Assembly (NCBI RefSeq): GCF_003987225.1
Contig: NZ_PIPX01000001.1
Location: 682,001 to 746,000 of the forward strand
Length of the DNA: 64,000 nt
Origin: Pseudidiomarina homiensis
GTDB taxonomy: Bacteria; Pseudomonadota; Gammaproteobacteria; Enterobacterales; Alteromonadaceae
Direction: 5' to 3'
This document shows positions 50,554 to 59,276 of the stretch, piece by piece; the stretch's first letter is position 1, and the number at the start of each line of letters is the position of its first letter. The translations under genes and the position numbers were made by a program. The notes beneath the pieces were generated by a model. The model made no database searches and was not told the DNA's origin. It worked only from the letters and a program-made list of their open reading frames with translations.

Positions 50554-50864
50554 GACTTTCCGCCTCGGAATAAGCGCGCCCAGAATTCAGCGTACATCAC
50601 CCAGTCGCCCAACAAGGAATACCAAGGGTGTTTAAACGTGGCGGGTTTATTATGCTCAAAAAAGAAATGGCCGATCCAAGCAAAGCCATAACCTGCGACG
50701 GGGATCCACAGCAACCAAAGCCACTGCTGAAAAACGATCGCCGCGGCAATAATCAACAACACCAAGGTACTGCCAATATAGTGCGTGGCACGACAACGCG
50801 GGTCACTGTGTTCCGCTAGGTAATACGGGTAAAATTCGCGAAACGAATGAAATGTTTTAGCCAT
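50532..50864 (-). CDS. DUF962 / Mpo1-like membrane protein
   Basis: The 110-residue protein carries the Mpo1-like (YGL010w) signature: FREFYPYYLAEHSDPRCRATHYIGS at the front, two membrane helices (STLVLLIIAAAIVF and WLWLLWIPVAGYGFAWIGHF) and the FFEHNKPATFKHPWYSLLGD segment with conserved histidines. Yeast Mpo1 is an iron-dependent dioxygenase that alpha-oxidises 2-hydroxy fatty acids; whether the bacterial form does the same is not established. The ATG at 50864 overlaps the GNAT stop by eight bases. Confidence 0.87.
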   Translation of the reverse strand: MAKTFHSFREFYPYYLAEHSDPRCRATHYIGSTLVLLIIAAAIVFQQWLWLLWIPVAGYGFAWIGHFFFEHNKPATFKHPWYSLLGDWVMYAEFWARLFRGGKSQSSGKR

Positions 50865-51525
50865 GTGCCACCTCAGTTGTTGTTGCGGGAGCAAAAAAAA
50901 GCTCACCACTTACGGCACCAATCTGTAACGTATTCACTCGCTTAAAACCATGGGTTGCAAACAGGTTTTCATGGTGTGGCTGCGTAATAAGTACAGCGAT
51001 ACCTTGTGATTGCGGGGCATCTTCGAGTGCCTGTTGCGCCGCGCGCACTAACATATCACCCCAACCTTGCTGCTGATAACGTGGATTTACCGCTATGAAC
51101 GCCAACATATGGTAATTCTCTAAGCCCAGCTCCTGAGCGATCGCAGTTTGGATAATTTCTTCTTTTTCAACCAATTGCTTGGTGCTTACATAGCCGGCGG
51201 TAAGCAGCATCTTCAAACGCCAATGCCAGTAGCGGCCTGGCCCAAAGCTTTTCCCAGGCTCGGTGAGACAAACCACACCAAGCAGACTGTCGCCATCAAA
51301 CAATCCAATCATCGGCTGATCGGCTTCCCAAAACGCATGTAACTCTTCACGAATGGCAGCTCGCAGGCGTTTTTCATAATCTACTTTTTCGGCCTGAAAC
51401 AACGACATAAGCAACTCGTCGTCATGATAAGCGAGATACAGCAATGAAGCTGCGTATTTTAGGTCTTCCGCCACTAAATAGCGCAGTTCACCTTGGAGTT
51501 CTATAGCGGTAGCTGTTGTTGTCAT
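50857..51525 (-). CDS. GNAT family N-acetyltransferase
   Basis: A 222-residue protein with a GNAT fold: the acetyl-CoA motif is AFIAVNPRYQQQGWGDMLVRAAQQ, followed by IAVLITQPHHENLFATHGFKRV as the last strands. The N-terminal half (YHDDELLMSLF..., QPMIGLFDGDSLLGVVCL) sets substrate choice, which I cannot read. The ATG at 51525 is preferred; an upstream start adds ten residues. It is coupled to the Mpo1-like gene downstream. Substrate unknown. Confidence 0.82.
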   Translation of the reverse strand: MTTTATAIELQGELRYLVAEDLKYAASLLYLAYHDDELLMSLFQAEKVDYEKRLRAAIREELHAFWEADQPMIGLFDGDSLLGVVCLTEPGKSFGPGRYWHWRLKMLLTAGYVSTKQLVEKEEIIQTAIAQELGLENYHMLAFIAVNPRYQQQGWGDMLVRAAQQALEDAPQSQGIAVLITQPHHENLFATHGFKRVNTLQIGAVSGELFFAPATTTEVAHG

Positions 51526-51583
51526 TTTATGCACCCTTACCCAAGTTGTGCTCAACTTATGTTGGCAATCTAGTGCTTACAAA

Positions 51584-52153
51584 TTAGCCCATCCCCGTTG
51601 GGTTTTCTACCACTCTCGGAGTAGATTCACTTAAAAAGTCCGCTAAGCTCTCAGCTAAGATTTCATGATGTGGCTTACCAACGAACTCCAAACCCACGGC
51701 ACCCGTTGCATTATCTAAGGTAATGAGCAAATCTTCGGACTCTTCCGCTAAGCCTAAGAACAGTGTAATCGGTTGTTTCAAACGCCGTTTCATCAGAACA
51801 TGCCCAGCTTGGTTCGCCAACATACGCTCGGCATCTTCGGCGCAATGCATGTGTAAAAGCCATAGCGGATGTTGCTGCCACAACACGGCTAAATCGGCAC
51901 TATACCAACGCGAAAAATAGGCTTTAAAGTCCTCATGGAAGGGTTCTTCGAGCGCATTCATGAGATCAGTAAAGTCAAGTGCTTCAGCTTGCCGTACGGG
52001 TTGCCAACGCACCGTGTCATCATTGCGTACAGCGCCTAAATAGATAGGTGCTTGCCATTCGTCATTGGCTTCGGTGACCAAGGCGACATCAGCGTCTTGG
52101 TAAGCTTGTTGATAACGTTGAATAAGATCGTCTAATGCTGCAGTGATCGTCAT
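51584..52153 (-). CDS. syd: SecY-interacting protein Syd
   Basis: Syd is a cytosolic protein that binds SecY and is thought to check translocon quality. The 189-residue product has the family pattern: ALDDLIQRYQQAYQ at the start, WQAPIYLGAVRNDDTVRWQPV, FSRWYSADLAVLWQQHPLWLLH and the C-terminal ITLDNATGAVGLEFVGKPHHEILAESLADFL. A GAGAG site lies six bases before the ATG. It is divergent from queF; syd and queF are also neighbours in E. coli. Confidence 0.93.
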   Translation of the reverse strand: MTITAALDDLIQRYQQAYQDADVALVTEANDEWQAPIYLGAVRNDDTVRWQPVRQAEALDFTDLMNALEEPFHEDFKAYFSRWYSADLAVLWQQHPLWLLHMHCAEDAERMLANQAGHVLMKRRLKQPITLFLGLAEESEDLLITLDNATGAVGLEFVGKPHHEILAESLADFLSESTPRVVENPTGMG

Positions 52154-52279
52154 GAATAGCTCTCGCGTAAAGAGTCAGCACACAAACTAGCATCTAGGTT
52201 GTGCTGGCGGTACAATGTCCGACTGGCTGAACGACAAGCCGGATACGAAACACGCAGTTTAACAAGGTATACGATTGCA

Positions 52280-53122
52280 ATGAAGCACAGTTCTGCTGAA
52301 CACCCCCTCGCCCACCTTAACTTGGGCCAAGCCACCGCTTATCCTGAACGTTATGATGCAAGCCTGCTGCAGGCAGTGCCACGGCAACTGAATCGTACGC
52401 CGATAGGTATTTTGGCAGGTGCAGCTTTACCTTTTAAAGGTACCGATTATTGGACGGGGTACGAACTGTCGTGGTTACAGCAAAACGGCTTACCACAGGT
52501 GGCGATTGGCTACTTTGAAGTCCCTGCCGATAGCCCGAATTTAATTGAATCGAAATCATTCAAGCTGTATTTAAACAGCTTCAATGCCAGTCGTTGGGAA
52601 AACTGGGAAGACGTTCAACAAACTTTAAGTCGTGACTTAACTGAGTGTGCTGGTGCTCCGGTAACGGTGCACTTGCATCCCTTACATGCGGAACAGCATC
52701 AGATTGGTCATTGGCATGCCACCTCGATCGACGACACCGGCGTCAGTATTGATTGTTACGATTACAATCCTGAGCTATTACAACCGGCAAGTCATGAACA
52801 TGTCACGGAAACGCTCTACACTGACTTATTGAAATCGAACTGTTTGATCACCAACCAGCCTGATTGGGGATCGCTTTTTATTCATTATCGCGGGCAAGCC
52901 ATCGACCACGCCAGTTTGCTGCGCTATATTGTTTCGTTTCGCAACCATAACGAGTTCCATGAACAATGCGTCGAACGTATTTTCATGGATCTTAGCCAAC
53001 GCTTAGTTATTGAACAGCTGAGCGTCTATGCGCGGTACACGCGCCGAGGCGGACTGGACATCAATCCATTCCGCTCGAACTTTGAGGCGGCTCCGAACAT
53101 GAACAGATTGAGTCGTCAGTAA
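52280..53122 (+). CDS. queF: NADPH-dependent 7-cyano-7-deazaguanine reductase QueF
   Basis: QueF reduces preQ0 to preQ1 in queuosine tRNA modification. The 280-residue, two-domain (type II) enzyme has the N-terminal half with [22 protein letters not shown] (the family's QueF motif) and the catalytic cysteine and aspartate in [15 protein letters not shown]. The start at 52280 ([17 protein letters not shown]) fits the E. coli length of 282; 27 codons upstream are open but unrelated. No preQ1 riboswitch is visible ahead of it. tRNA-Tyr, one target of queuosine, is encoded in this window. Confidence 0.95.
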   Translation: MKHSSAEHPLAHLNLGQATAYPERYDASLLQAVPRQLNRTPIGILAGAALPFKGTDYWTGYELSWLQQNGLPQVAIGYFEVPADSPNLIESKSFKLYLNSFNASRWENWEDVQQTLSRDLTECAGAPVTVHLHPLHAEQHQIGHWHATSIDDTGVSIDCYDYNPELLQPASHEHVTETLYTDLLKSNCLITNQPDWGSLFIHYRGQAIDHASLLRYIVSFRNHNEFHEQCVERIFMDLSQRLVIEQLSVYARYTRRGGLDINPFRSNFEAAPNMNRLSRQ

Positions 53123-53154
53123 GCATAAGAAGATAAAGAAGGAACGACAACAGA

Positions 53155-54510
53155 ATGAGAATTACTATTTCTCCACGGGGCAGCATGAGCCTGCTCTCAC
53201 AATTGGAAATTGACCGTTTACAACAATCCAGTGACGAACAACTCTATCGACTTTTTCGCAATTGTTGCTTAGCTGTGCTGAATGCCGGAAGTAACACCGA
53301 CAGTAGTGAAGAAATTTTTAATAAATACGAAGACTTTGACGTTAATGTCATCAAGTGTGAACGTGGTGTCCAACTTGAACTGGTCAACCCTCCTGAAGAA
53401 GCCTTTGTTGATGGCAAGCTCATCGCGGGTATGCAAGAGTTAGTCGAAGCAGTCTTGCGCGACATTCTTTTTACCGGTGAACGGTACAACGCGCAAACCT
53501 TAGATAGTGCAGATACCCACACACTTACCCATGTGGTCTTCGATATTTTGCGCAATGCCCAAGTGGTTCAACCTAACTTAGAACCTAATATGATTGTCTG
53601 TTGGGGTGGTCACTCGATCAATGAAATCGAGTACAAGTACACCAAAGAAGTTGGCTATCACTTAGGTCTACGTGCGCTTAATATCTGCACAGGCTGTGGC
53701 CCTGGTGCTATGAAAGGTCCAATGAAAGGTGCCACCATCGGTCATGCCAAACAGCGTATCGCCGACGGTCGCTACTTAGGTTTTACTGAACCGGGCATCA
53801 TTGCCGCAGAGCCGCCGAATCCTATCGTCAACGAGCTGGTGATCATGCCAGATATCGAAAAGCGCTTAGAAGCGTTTGTACGCTGTGCCCATGGTATCGT
53901 GATCTTCCCTGGTGGTGCTGGTACTGCAGAAGAATTGCTTTATATTCTCGGCATTTTAATGCACCCAGCCAACGACAAACAGGTCTTCCCTCTCGTATTG
54001 ACTGGGCCAGCGAGTAGCAAAGGTTACTTTGAAGCGATTGACGACTTTGTCGTCGCCACGTTGGGCGAAGAAGCGCGCAAACTCTACACCATCATTATTG
54101 ATGATCCTGTAGCGGTGGCGCGTCACATGTGCAATGCCACCCACGACGTGAAAGAATATCGTCGCGAAACCGGTGACTCCTATTGCTTCAACTGGACCCT
54201 GCACATTGATGAGCCGTTCCAACGGCCATTTGCACCCACTCACGAAAACGTGGCAAATTTGAACTTGCACCGTGAACAAGAGCCTCAGCTGCTTGCCGCT
54301 GACTTGCGTCGTGCCTTCTCGGCTATCGTTGCAGGTAACGTCAAAGATGAAGGTATTCGAGCCATTCGTGCTAATGGCGTGTTTGAAATTCACGGCGAAA
54401 AAGAGATGATGCGGAAGCTCGACGTGTTGTTGCAGGCATTCGTCGAACAAGGGCGGATGAAACTACCTGGTTCGGTCTATCATCCTTGTTATCGAGTTAT
54501 TACGGATTAA
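53155..54510 (+). CDS. ppnN: Pyrimidine/purine nucleotide 5'-monophosphate nucleosidase PpnN
   Basis: PpnN (YgdH) hydrolyses nucleoside monophosphates to base and ribose 5-phosphate and is activated by ppGpp in E. coli. The 451-residue protein shows [18 protein letters not shown], the LOG-family nucleotide-binding CGGHS-like [13 protein letters not shown], the catalytic [16 protein letters not shown] and [16 protein letters not shown] motifs. It lies 32 bases after queF and 19 before a DUF3192 gene. Its ppGpp link fits with relA and mazG in the same window, but they are far apart. Confidence 0.95.
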   Translation: MRITISPRGSMSLLSQLEIDRLQQSSDEQLYRLFRNCCLAVLNAGSNTDSSEEIFNKYEDFDVNVIKCERGVQLELVNPPEEAFVDGKLIAGMQELVEAVLRDILFTGERYNAQTLDSADTHTLTHVVFDILRNAQVVQPNLEPNMIVCWGGHSINEIEYKYTKEVGYHLGLRALNICTGCGPGAMKGPMKGATIGHAKQRIADGRYLGFTEPGIIAAEPPNPIVNELVIMPDIEKRLEAFVRCAHGIVIFPGGAGTAEELLYILGILMHPANDKQVFPLVLTGPASSKGYFEAIDDFVVATLGEEARKLYTIIIDDPVAVARHMCNATHDVKEYRRETGDSYCFNWTLHIDEPFQRPFAPTHENVANLNLHREQEPQLLAADLRRAFSAIVAGNVKDEGIRAIRANGVFEIHGEKEMMRKLDVLLQAFVEQGRMKLPGSVYHPCYRVITD

Positions 54511-54529
54511 GCATCAGCGAGGCGCAGTT

Positions 54530-54904
54530 ATGTCAAAAATGATGAAAATCATTTTAATCGGGTTTGTTATCTACCTTGGGATAACTGCGCTTATTCTCGC
54601 TGTCTATCAAGCCGACCCTGACAATATGAGTTGGCAAGAGCGCGAAACTTTTAACCTAAAGCAAATTGGTCGTCTTGACTTAGGGATCCCTAAAGAAGAG
54701 GTGATTCGCTTGCTAGGTTCGCCAGATATTAGTGAAGCCAAGGCTACCAATGGTGGCGAGGAATTGCTCATTCTGTTCTACCGCACACACCACGTGAAGT
54801 CCGATGGCATCACCACCCGCGACGAATGCACACCGTTACTGTTTAAAAACGGTTCACTTATCGCTTGGGGCGCCGATGCTTACGAAGATTATCAAGAGTT
54901 CTAA
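54530..54904 (+). CDS. DUF3192 family membrane-anchored protein, BamE-like
   Basis: A 124-residue protein with one N-terminal membrane helix (MMKIILIGFVIYLGITALILAVY) and a small periplasmic domain. The segment KQIGRLDLGIPKEEVIRLLGSPDISEAK resembles the SmpA/OmlA (BamE) fold, where a conserved G..K.EV..LLG.P pattern occurs. There is no lipobox cysteine, so it is probably anchored by the helix. It follows ppnN by 19 bases. Function is unknown; a link to BAM is not shown. Confidence 0.85.
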   Translation: MSKMMKIILIGFVIYLGITALILAVYQADPDNMSWQERETFNLKQIGRLDLGIPKEEVIRLLGSPDISEAKATNGGEELLILFYRTHHVKSDGITTRDECTPLLFKNGSLIAWGADAYEDYQEF

Positions 54905-54913
54905 ACGAAACAG

Positions 54914-56005
54914 CTATAACCAACGAATGTGGACGGTGATCTCTTCACGATCGTGATAGAGCTGTTTCGCCTGTAATTCAAACTTACCGCGACCATGCTC
55001 TTGTAAGGTGTCTTTGATGTGCTGAAGATACTCAGCGACTGCCGCGTAACGACGTTTCATCGGTAATTTCAGGTTAAAAATAGCTTCCTTACAGTCCCCT
55101 TCAAGTAACCAGTCCGTCATCAACTCACCAACGCGCGCAGGTTTTTCAACCATATCGCAGACCAACCAAGTGACATTCTTCTTTTTCGGTCGAAATTTAA
55201 AACCATCTTCTTGAATGTGTTTTACCTGACCTGTATCCATCAGCGTTTCCGCCATGGGACCGTTATCGACCGCTTGCACCATCATTCCGCGACGCACGAG
55301 TTGATAGGTCCAGCCGCCTGGTGCGGCGCCAAGGTCAACAGCATTCATGCCTGAGGAGACCCGCTCTTCACGCTCGTGCGCCGGAACAAAAACTTGAAAT
55401 GCCTCGTCGAGCTTCAACGTTGAGCGACTTGGTGCATCGCCAGGCATGCGCAAACGCGGAATGCCCATGAGCCAAGGTGATTGGTTAAAACTATACGAAA
55501 AGCCGAGCACCACTTCACTATTACTGATAAAAAACGCATGCAACGTCGGTCGCCGATCACTTTCCTTGGCAGTCATCCACCCCGCTTGGCGTAAGCCTTG
55601 ACGTAATGGCACGGTAAACTTCCGACAAAATTTGGAAAGTTCTTTGCCAACGTTGGTGTCAGGCGTTTCAACGCGCAGGGAGCCCGCAGGTTTCACGCCC
55701 GCAAAGTTTTCTTGCACCGTATCATCAAGCAAGGCGAGCTGCAACGCGGATACACGGTCTTGACTAGGTAAGTCTTTCACTTCGGCGAGAATGGCAATGA
55801 ATTGACGGGTAAAAATCAGCTCATTAAGTACTAGCTTTTTCGCTAAATGCTCGGCTTCTTCCGCCGCACAACGATAGATCACATAGCCCTGTTGCGCTTG
55901 CGTCTGACAATAGCCATAACTGCCGAGTAATCCGGTTTTCTCTTGGAGTTCCGCCGCACAATCGCTCTCAAAGCCAGGACGGCAATAGGCAATAATTCCA
56001 CTCAT
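54914..56005 (-). CDS. rlmM: 23S rRNA (cytidine-2498-2'-O)-methyltransferase RlmM
   Basis: RlmM methylates the ribose of C2498 in 23S rRNA. The 363-residue protein (E. coli 366) has the N-terminal THUMP-like domain (MSGIIAYCRPGFESDCAAEL) and an RrmJ-type methyltransferase domain with the SAM motif NAVDLGAAPGGWTYQLVRRG and the downstream WLVCDMVEKPARV. The start at 56005 is set by homology; an upstream ATG adds 18 residues without similarity. It lies 26 bases after a small hydrolase gene. Confidence 0.96.
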   Translation of the reverse strand: MSGIIAYCRPGFESDCAAELQEKTGLLGSYGYCQTQAQQGYVIYRCAAEEAEHLAKKLVLNELIFTRQFIAILAEVKDLPSQDRVSALQLALLDDTVQENFAGVKPAGSLRVETPDTNVGKELSKFCRKFTVPLRQGLRQAGWMTAKESDRRPTLHAFFISNSEVVLGFSYSFNQSPWLMGIPRLRMPGDAPSRSTLKLDEAFQVFVPAHEREERVSSGMNAVDLGAAPGGWTYQLVRRGMMVQAVDNGPMAETLMDTGQVKHIQEDGFKFRPKKKNVTWLVCDMVEKPARVGELMTDWLLEGDCKEAIFNLKLPMKRRYAAVAEYLQHIKDTLQEHGRGKFELQAKQLYHDREEITVHIRWL

Positions 56006-56031
56006 TAAATTGTTCGTCCTTTGCTTAAGGT

Positions 56032-56664
56032 TCAGGCGTTTTGTGCAATAAAGGCACAAACGCGGTCAATCGCTGTTTGCCAAACTTCACGACGTTCAAC
56101 GCCGCTGCGCTTGGTAGGTTCAAAGCTGTGATCACCATGGGCGAGCCAGTGTACCGCTACATTCGCTGGTAAGCTGTATTCTGCCACTTCCGCGGGCTTG
56201 CCAAAACCGTCACGCTCACCCTGTAAAATAAGGTTGTGAGCGCAGTGGTTATGCAAATCATCAAGGCGCAACTTGTCGGGTTTTCCTAACGGATGGAACG
56301 GGTAACCAAGGCCAATCGCTCCCTTTGCCCCCACGCTATCCGCAATCCGAAAGGCAACACGTGCGCCCATCGACTTTCCCATCACAAATAGCGGCTTATG
56401 GTCGTCAAATTGGGCGGCAACAGTCTGCATGCAATGTTCCAACTGCGGCATTGGATTCGGTGGGCGTCGTACACCCGAGTCCATAAACTTCTGCCAATAA
56501 GGGAAGTTGAAGCGCACAATATCAACATCGTGCAACGCCAAACCCAAGGCAAAGTACTGCATAAAGTCGCTTTGTAAGCCGGCTCCCGCGCCATGAGCAA
56601 ACAACACTCGCACCTTGCCATCAGGGTTATCACGATGTATGGCCACGCGTTGTGCATCACTCAT
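56032..56664 (-). CDS. KANL3/Tex30-type alpha/beta hydrolase
   Basis: A 210-residue alpha/beta hydrolase of the family called KANL3/Tex30 hydrolase-like. It starts VRVLFAHGAGAGLQSDFM (oxyanion loop), has the nucleophile serine in FVMGKSMGARVAF (GxSxG), the acid in LILQGERDGFG and the catalytic histidine in WLAHGDHSFEP. Substrate unknown. The ATG at 56664 overlaps the stop of the LysR gene by eight bases; a further upstream ATG adds seven residues. Confidence 0.88.
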   Translation of the reverse strand: MSDAQRVAIHRDNPDGKVRVLFAHGAGAGLQSDFMQYFALGLALHDVDIVRFNFPYWQKFMDSGVRRPPNPMPQLEHCMQTVAAQFDDHKPLFVMGKSMGARVAFRIADSVGAKGAIGLGYPFHPLGKPDKLRLDDLHNHCAHNLILQGERDGFGKPAEVAEYSLPANVAVHWLAHGDHSFEPTKRSGVERREVWQTAIDRVCAFIAQNA

Positions 56665-57556
56665 AGGCATCCTCTTCCTCTTCAACCACTTTCAACAGCC
56701 AGTTGCGAAAGGTGGCGATTTTACCTATTTCTGACTGAGAGTCACGACAAACCAGATAAAAAGATTTCTCGCGTGGCAACACTTCGGGGAACAATTGGAT
56801 GAGATGACCGGCATCAATTTCAGGCTTCACCAAAACATTATTTGCCAAAGCAATGCCTTGCCCATGCACAGCGGCTTTAAGTGCTAAGTTCGAATGGCTA
56901 AACACGGGACCATTGTCGCCTTTGTTTTTATCAATCCCTACGAGCTTGAACCAATCTTTCCATGCATTGCGCGTTTCGTCATGCAACAAGGTGTGATCAA
57001 GTAAATCCTTAGGCTCGCGCAAAGGTTTAGGGCCGTTCAACAGCAAGGGTGAGCACACTGGCAGCAAATATTCGTTGTGTAACTTATAGGCTTTTAGTCC
57101 GGGCCACTTACCCGCACCGTAGTAAATCGCAACATCAACATCGTCGGTTAATGAACCATCTACTTCATCTACCGCCCGGATACGTACGTCAATTTCTGGA
57201 TAAGCTTCGCGGAAGCGACTTAACCGTGGCACAAACCACAAGATAGCAAAGCTCGGTGGCAGACTGATAGTCAGCGAGCCTCGCTCCGAGGCGCTCTTCA
57301 AGCGTTCGGTCGCTTGTACGAGATGATCAAAGATTTCTTTAAGTTCAAGAAAGTAGGTCTGCCCTTCGGGGGTCAAGAGCAGTGAGCGGTTACGGCGGAT
57401 AAAGAGCTTTACCCCCAAAAACTCCTCGAGCCCTTTCACTTGATGACTAACAGCAGCTTGCGTAACAAAAAGTTCGTCTGCAGCGCGGGTAAAACTCAGG
57501 TGCCGCGCTGCAGCTTCAAAAGCTTTTAGTGCATTTAATGGGGGTAATTTTCTCAT
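56657..57556 (-). CDS. LysR-family regulator, GcvA type
   Basis: The 299-residue regulator has an N-terminal winged HTH (LNALKAFEAAARHLSFTRAADELFVTQAAVSHQVKGLEE) that is very close to GcvA, the glycine-cleavage activator of E. coli, and a C-terminal co-inducer domain. It follows the valine operon by ten bases, so it may control amino-acid catabolism here instead of glycine cleavage. No gcvB small RNA gene is seen next to it. I leave the symbol blank because GcvA-like paralogues are common. Confidence 0.88.
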   Translation of the reverse strand: MRKLPPLNALKAFEAAARHLSFTRAADELFVTQAAVSHQVKGLEEFLGVKLFIRRNRSLLLTPEGQTYFLELKEIFDHLVQATERLKSASERGSLTISLPPSFAILWFVPRLSRFREAYPEIDVRIRAVDEVDGSLTDDVDVAIYYGAGKWPGLKAYKLHNEYLLPVCSPLLLNGPKPLREPKDLLDHTLLHDETRNAWKDWFKLVGIDKNKGDNGPVFSHSNLALKAAVHGQGIALANNVLVKPEIDAGHLIQLFPEVLPREKSFYLVCRDSQSEIGKIATFRNWLLKVVEEEEDAYE

Positions 57557-57566
57557 TATCTTCCGG

Positions 57567-58331
57567 TTAGAGTCGGACGCCTCCGTCTATTTCTATCACA
57601 CGACCACTGAAAAAGTCATTTTCAATGATGTAACGTGCACTATGCGCAATCTCGTCCGGCTGGCCCCAACGACGCAGTGGCACCATGCTTAACGCACGTT
57701 CGATAGCTTCAGGCTTCATCGCTGCAGTCATTGGCGTTTCAATAAAGCCCGGTGCAATCGCGCCACAACGGATACCGAAACGGCCCAACTCACGCGCCCA
57801 AGTCACGGTCATAGCGACCACACCAGCTTTGGTCGCGGCATAGTTGGTTTGGCCAATATTACCGGCCCGAGCGACACTGGAAATATTAATGATGACGCCA
57901 CCGTTGCCTGCTTTTGCCATATGCGCCGAGGCTTCGCGACCACACAAAAAGCTCCCGGTAAGGTTAACGTCGAGCACTGATTGGAATTGCTGCAATGGCA
58001 TCTTGTGCGTGATCTCGCCGTCTTTGCATTTGATGAGCATGCCGTCGCGCAAGATACCTGCGTTGTTGATTAATACATTAATGCCACCAAAGTCAGCAAC
58101 GATACTATCAAAAACAGCTTCCACGGCCGCTTCATCAGTGACATTGGCCACATAGCCTTTGACTTGCTTAGCGCCCTTGTCTTGGCAAATCTGCTCGGCT
58201 TCACTCAAGGTTTCTTGATTCATGTCGATCAGTGCTAACGCTGCACCTGCAGCGGCAAAATGCTCAGCCATAGCGCGGCCTAGCCCTTGGGCGCCACCAG
58301 TGATAACAATCGTGCTTTTTGCTAATTCCAT
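57567..58331 (-). CDS. Short-chain dehydrogenase/reductase (3-hydroxyacyl-CoA dehydrogenase/FabG-like)
   Basis: A 254-residue classical SDR: coenzyme motif TGGAQGLGRAMAEHF, NNAG in NVLINNAGI, serine in NISSVARAG and the YAATK catalytic pair, with an APGFIETPMT loop. The aspartate after the second strand (LIDMN) suggests NAD over NADP. It is the last enzyme gene of the valine operon, ten bases after mmsB. It could oxidise a 3-hydroxyacyl intermediate; the exact substrate cannot be read from sequence. Confidence 0.85.
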   Translation of the reverse strand: MELAKSTIVITGGAQGLGRAMAEHFAAAGAALALIDMNQETLSEAEQICQDKGAKQVKGYVANVTDEAAVEAVFDSIVADFGGINVLINNAGILRDGMLIKCKDGEITHKMPLQQFQSVLDVNLTGSFLCGREASAHMAKAGNGGVIINISSVARAGNIGQTNYAATKAGVVAMTVTWARELGRFGIRCGAIAPGFIETPMTAAMKPEAIERALSMVPLRRWGQPDEIAHSARYIIENDFFSGRVIEIDGGVRL

Positions 58332-58340
58332 CGAATACTC

Positions 58341-59237
58341 CTACTTCTTCATTTGTGGCGTAACATACTTGAAAATGCTCGAAAAGTCTTCTCGACCATG
58401 ACCAAGTTGCGCCCAACTACGATAAAGGTTCAGCGTCAGTGAGCCCATTGGCGTGCTCGCACCACAACGCAGCGCAGCTTGTTGTGCTAAGCCTAAATCC
58501 TTTGCCATCAGGTCAACCAAAAAGCCACCTTGATAATCGTTGCTTGATGGTACGCCGTCCATCACGCCAGGGCACGGGTTGTACACTTCAAGGGTCCAAT
58601 TGCGACCTGAGCTTTGTAACATGATTTCTGACAATACTTTCGGATCAAGACCATGAGCAATACCGAGTTGTAGTGCTTCAGACGTTCCCGCCATTAATAC
58701 CGACAACAGCATGTTGTTGCAGATCTTAGCAACTTGTCCGGCACCGGCATCGCCCGCACGAAAGACATTCTTGCCCATGCCGTTGAGGACATTGCGCGCT
58801 TCGTCCACGGCACTCTCGTCGCCGCCACAAATAAAGGTCAAGGTACCTGCTTTCGCACCACCGACACCGCCTGACACTGGCGCATCAATAAAGCGAATAC
58901 CATGGGGCGCGAGCTCAGCACTCAATTTACGTGCAGTTTCTGCACTGATAGTGCTGCAATCGATGACTAAAGTGCGCTTACTTAACTTGTGCTGCAGGCC
59001 CTGTTCGCCCAAATACACGGCTTCAACATGGTGGTCAGCAGGTAGCATCGAGATCACGAAATCGGCATTTTCGGCCACGTCTACCAACTGCTCGGCAACG
59101 CCGCACCCTGCCTCGCGCGCTTGCGCTAAAGCTGCGTCTGATAAATCGAAGACCGTTACCTGATGACCGGCTTTAACAAGGTTAGCAGCCATCGGGCCGC
59201 CCATGTTGCCCAATCCAATAAATCCAACTTTTGCCAT
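58341..59237 (-). CDS. mmsB: 3-hydroxyisobutyrate dehydrogenase
   Basis: MmsB oxidises 3-hydroxyisobutyrate to methylmalonate semialdehyde with NAD in valine degradation. The 298-residue beta-hydroxyacid dehydrogenase has GFIGLGNMGGPMAANLVKAGH at the N-terminus, the substrate motif DAPVSGGVGGAKAGTL and the catalytic lysine in GAGQVAKICNNML, with the LMAKDLGLA signature near the end. It lies between the hydrolase and SDR genes with small gaps, as expected for one operon. Confidence 0.94.
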   Translation of the reverse strand: MAKVGFIGLGNMGGPMAANLVKAGHQVTVFDLSDAALAQAREAGCGVAEQLVDVAENADFVISMLPADHHVEAVYLGEQGLQHKLSKRTLVIDCSTISAETARKLSAELAPHGIRFIDAPVSGGVGGAKAGTLTFICGGDESAVDEARNVLNGMGKNVFRAGDAGAGQVAKICNNMLLSVLMAGTSEALQLGIAHGLDPKVLSEIMLQSSGRNWTLEVYNPCPGVMDGVPSSNDYQGGFLVDLMAKDLGLAQQAALRCGASTPMGSLTLNLYRSWAQLGHGREDFSSIFKYVTPQMKK

Positions 59238-59276
59238 TGTTCTTCCCCTTTTCTCTGCTCGAGTTAGCGAGCTAAG

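Noticed and set aside
52154-52279. preQ1 riboswitch before queF
   Set aside because: I could not find the compact hairpin plus A-rich tail pattern; the region has no convincing aptamer.
56657-57566. gcvB small RNA beside the GcvA-type gene
   Set aside because: The gap to the neighbouring SDR gene is ten bases, leaving no room for the divergent small RNA.
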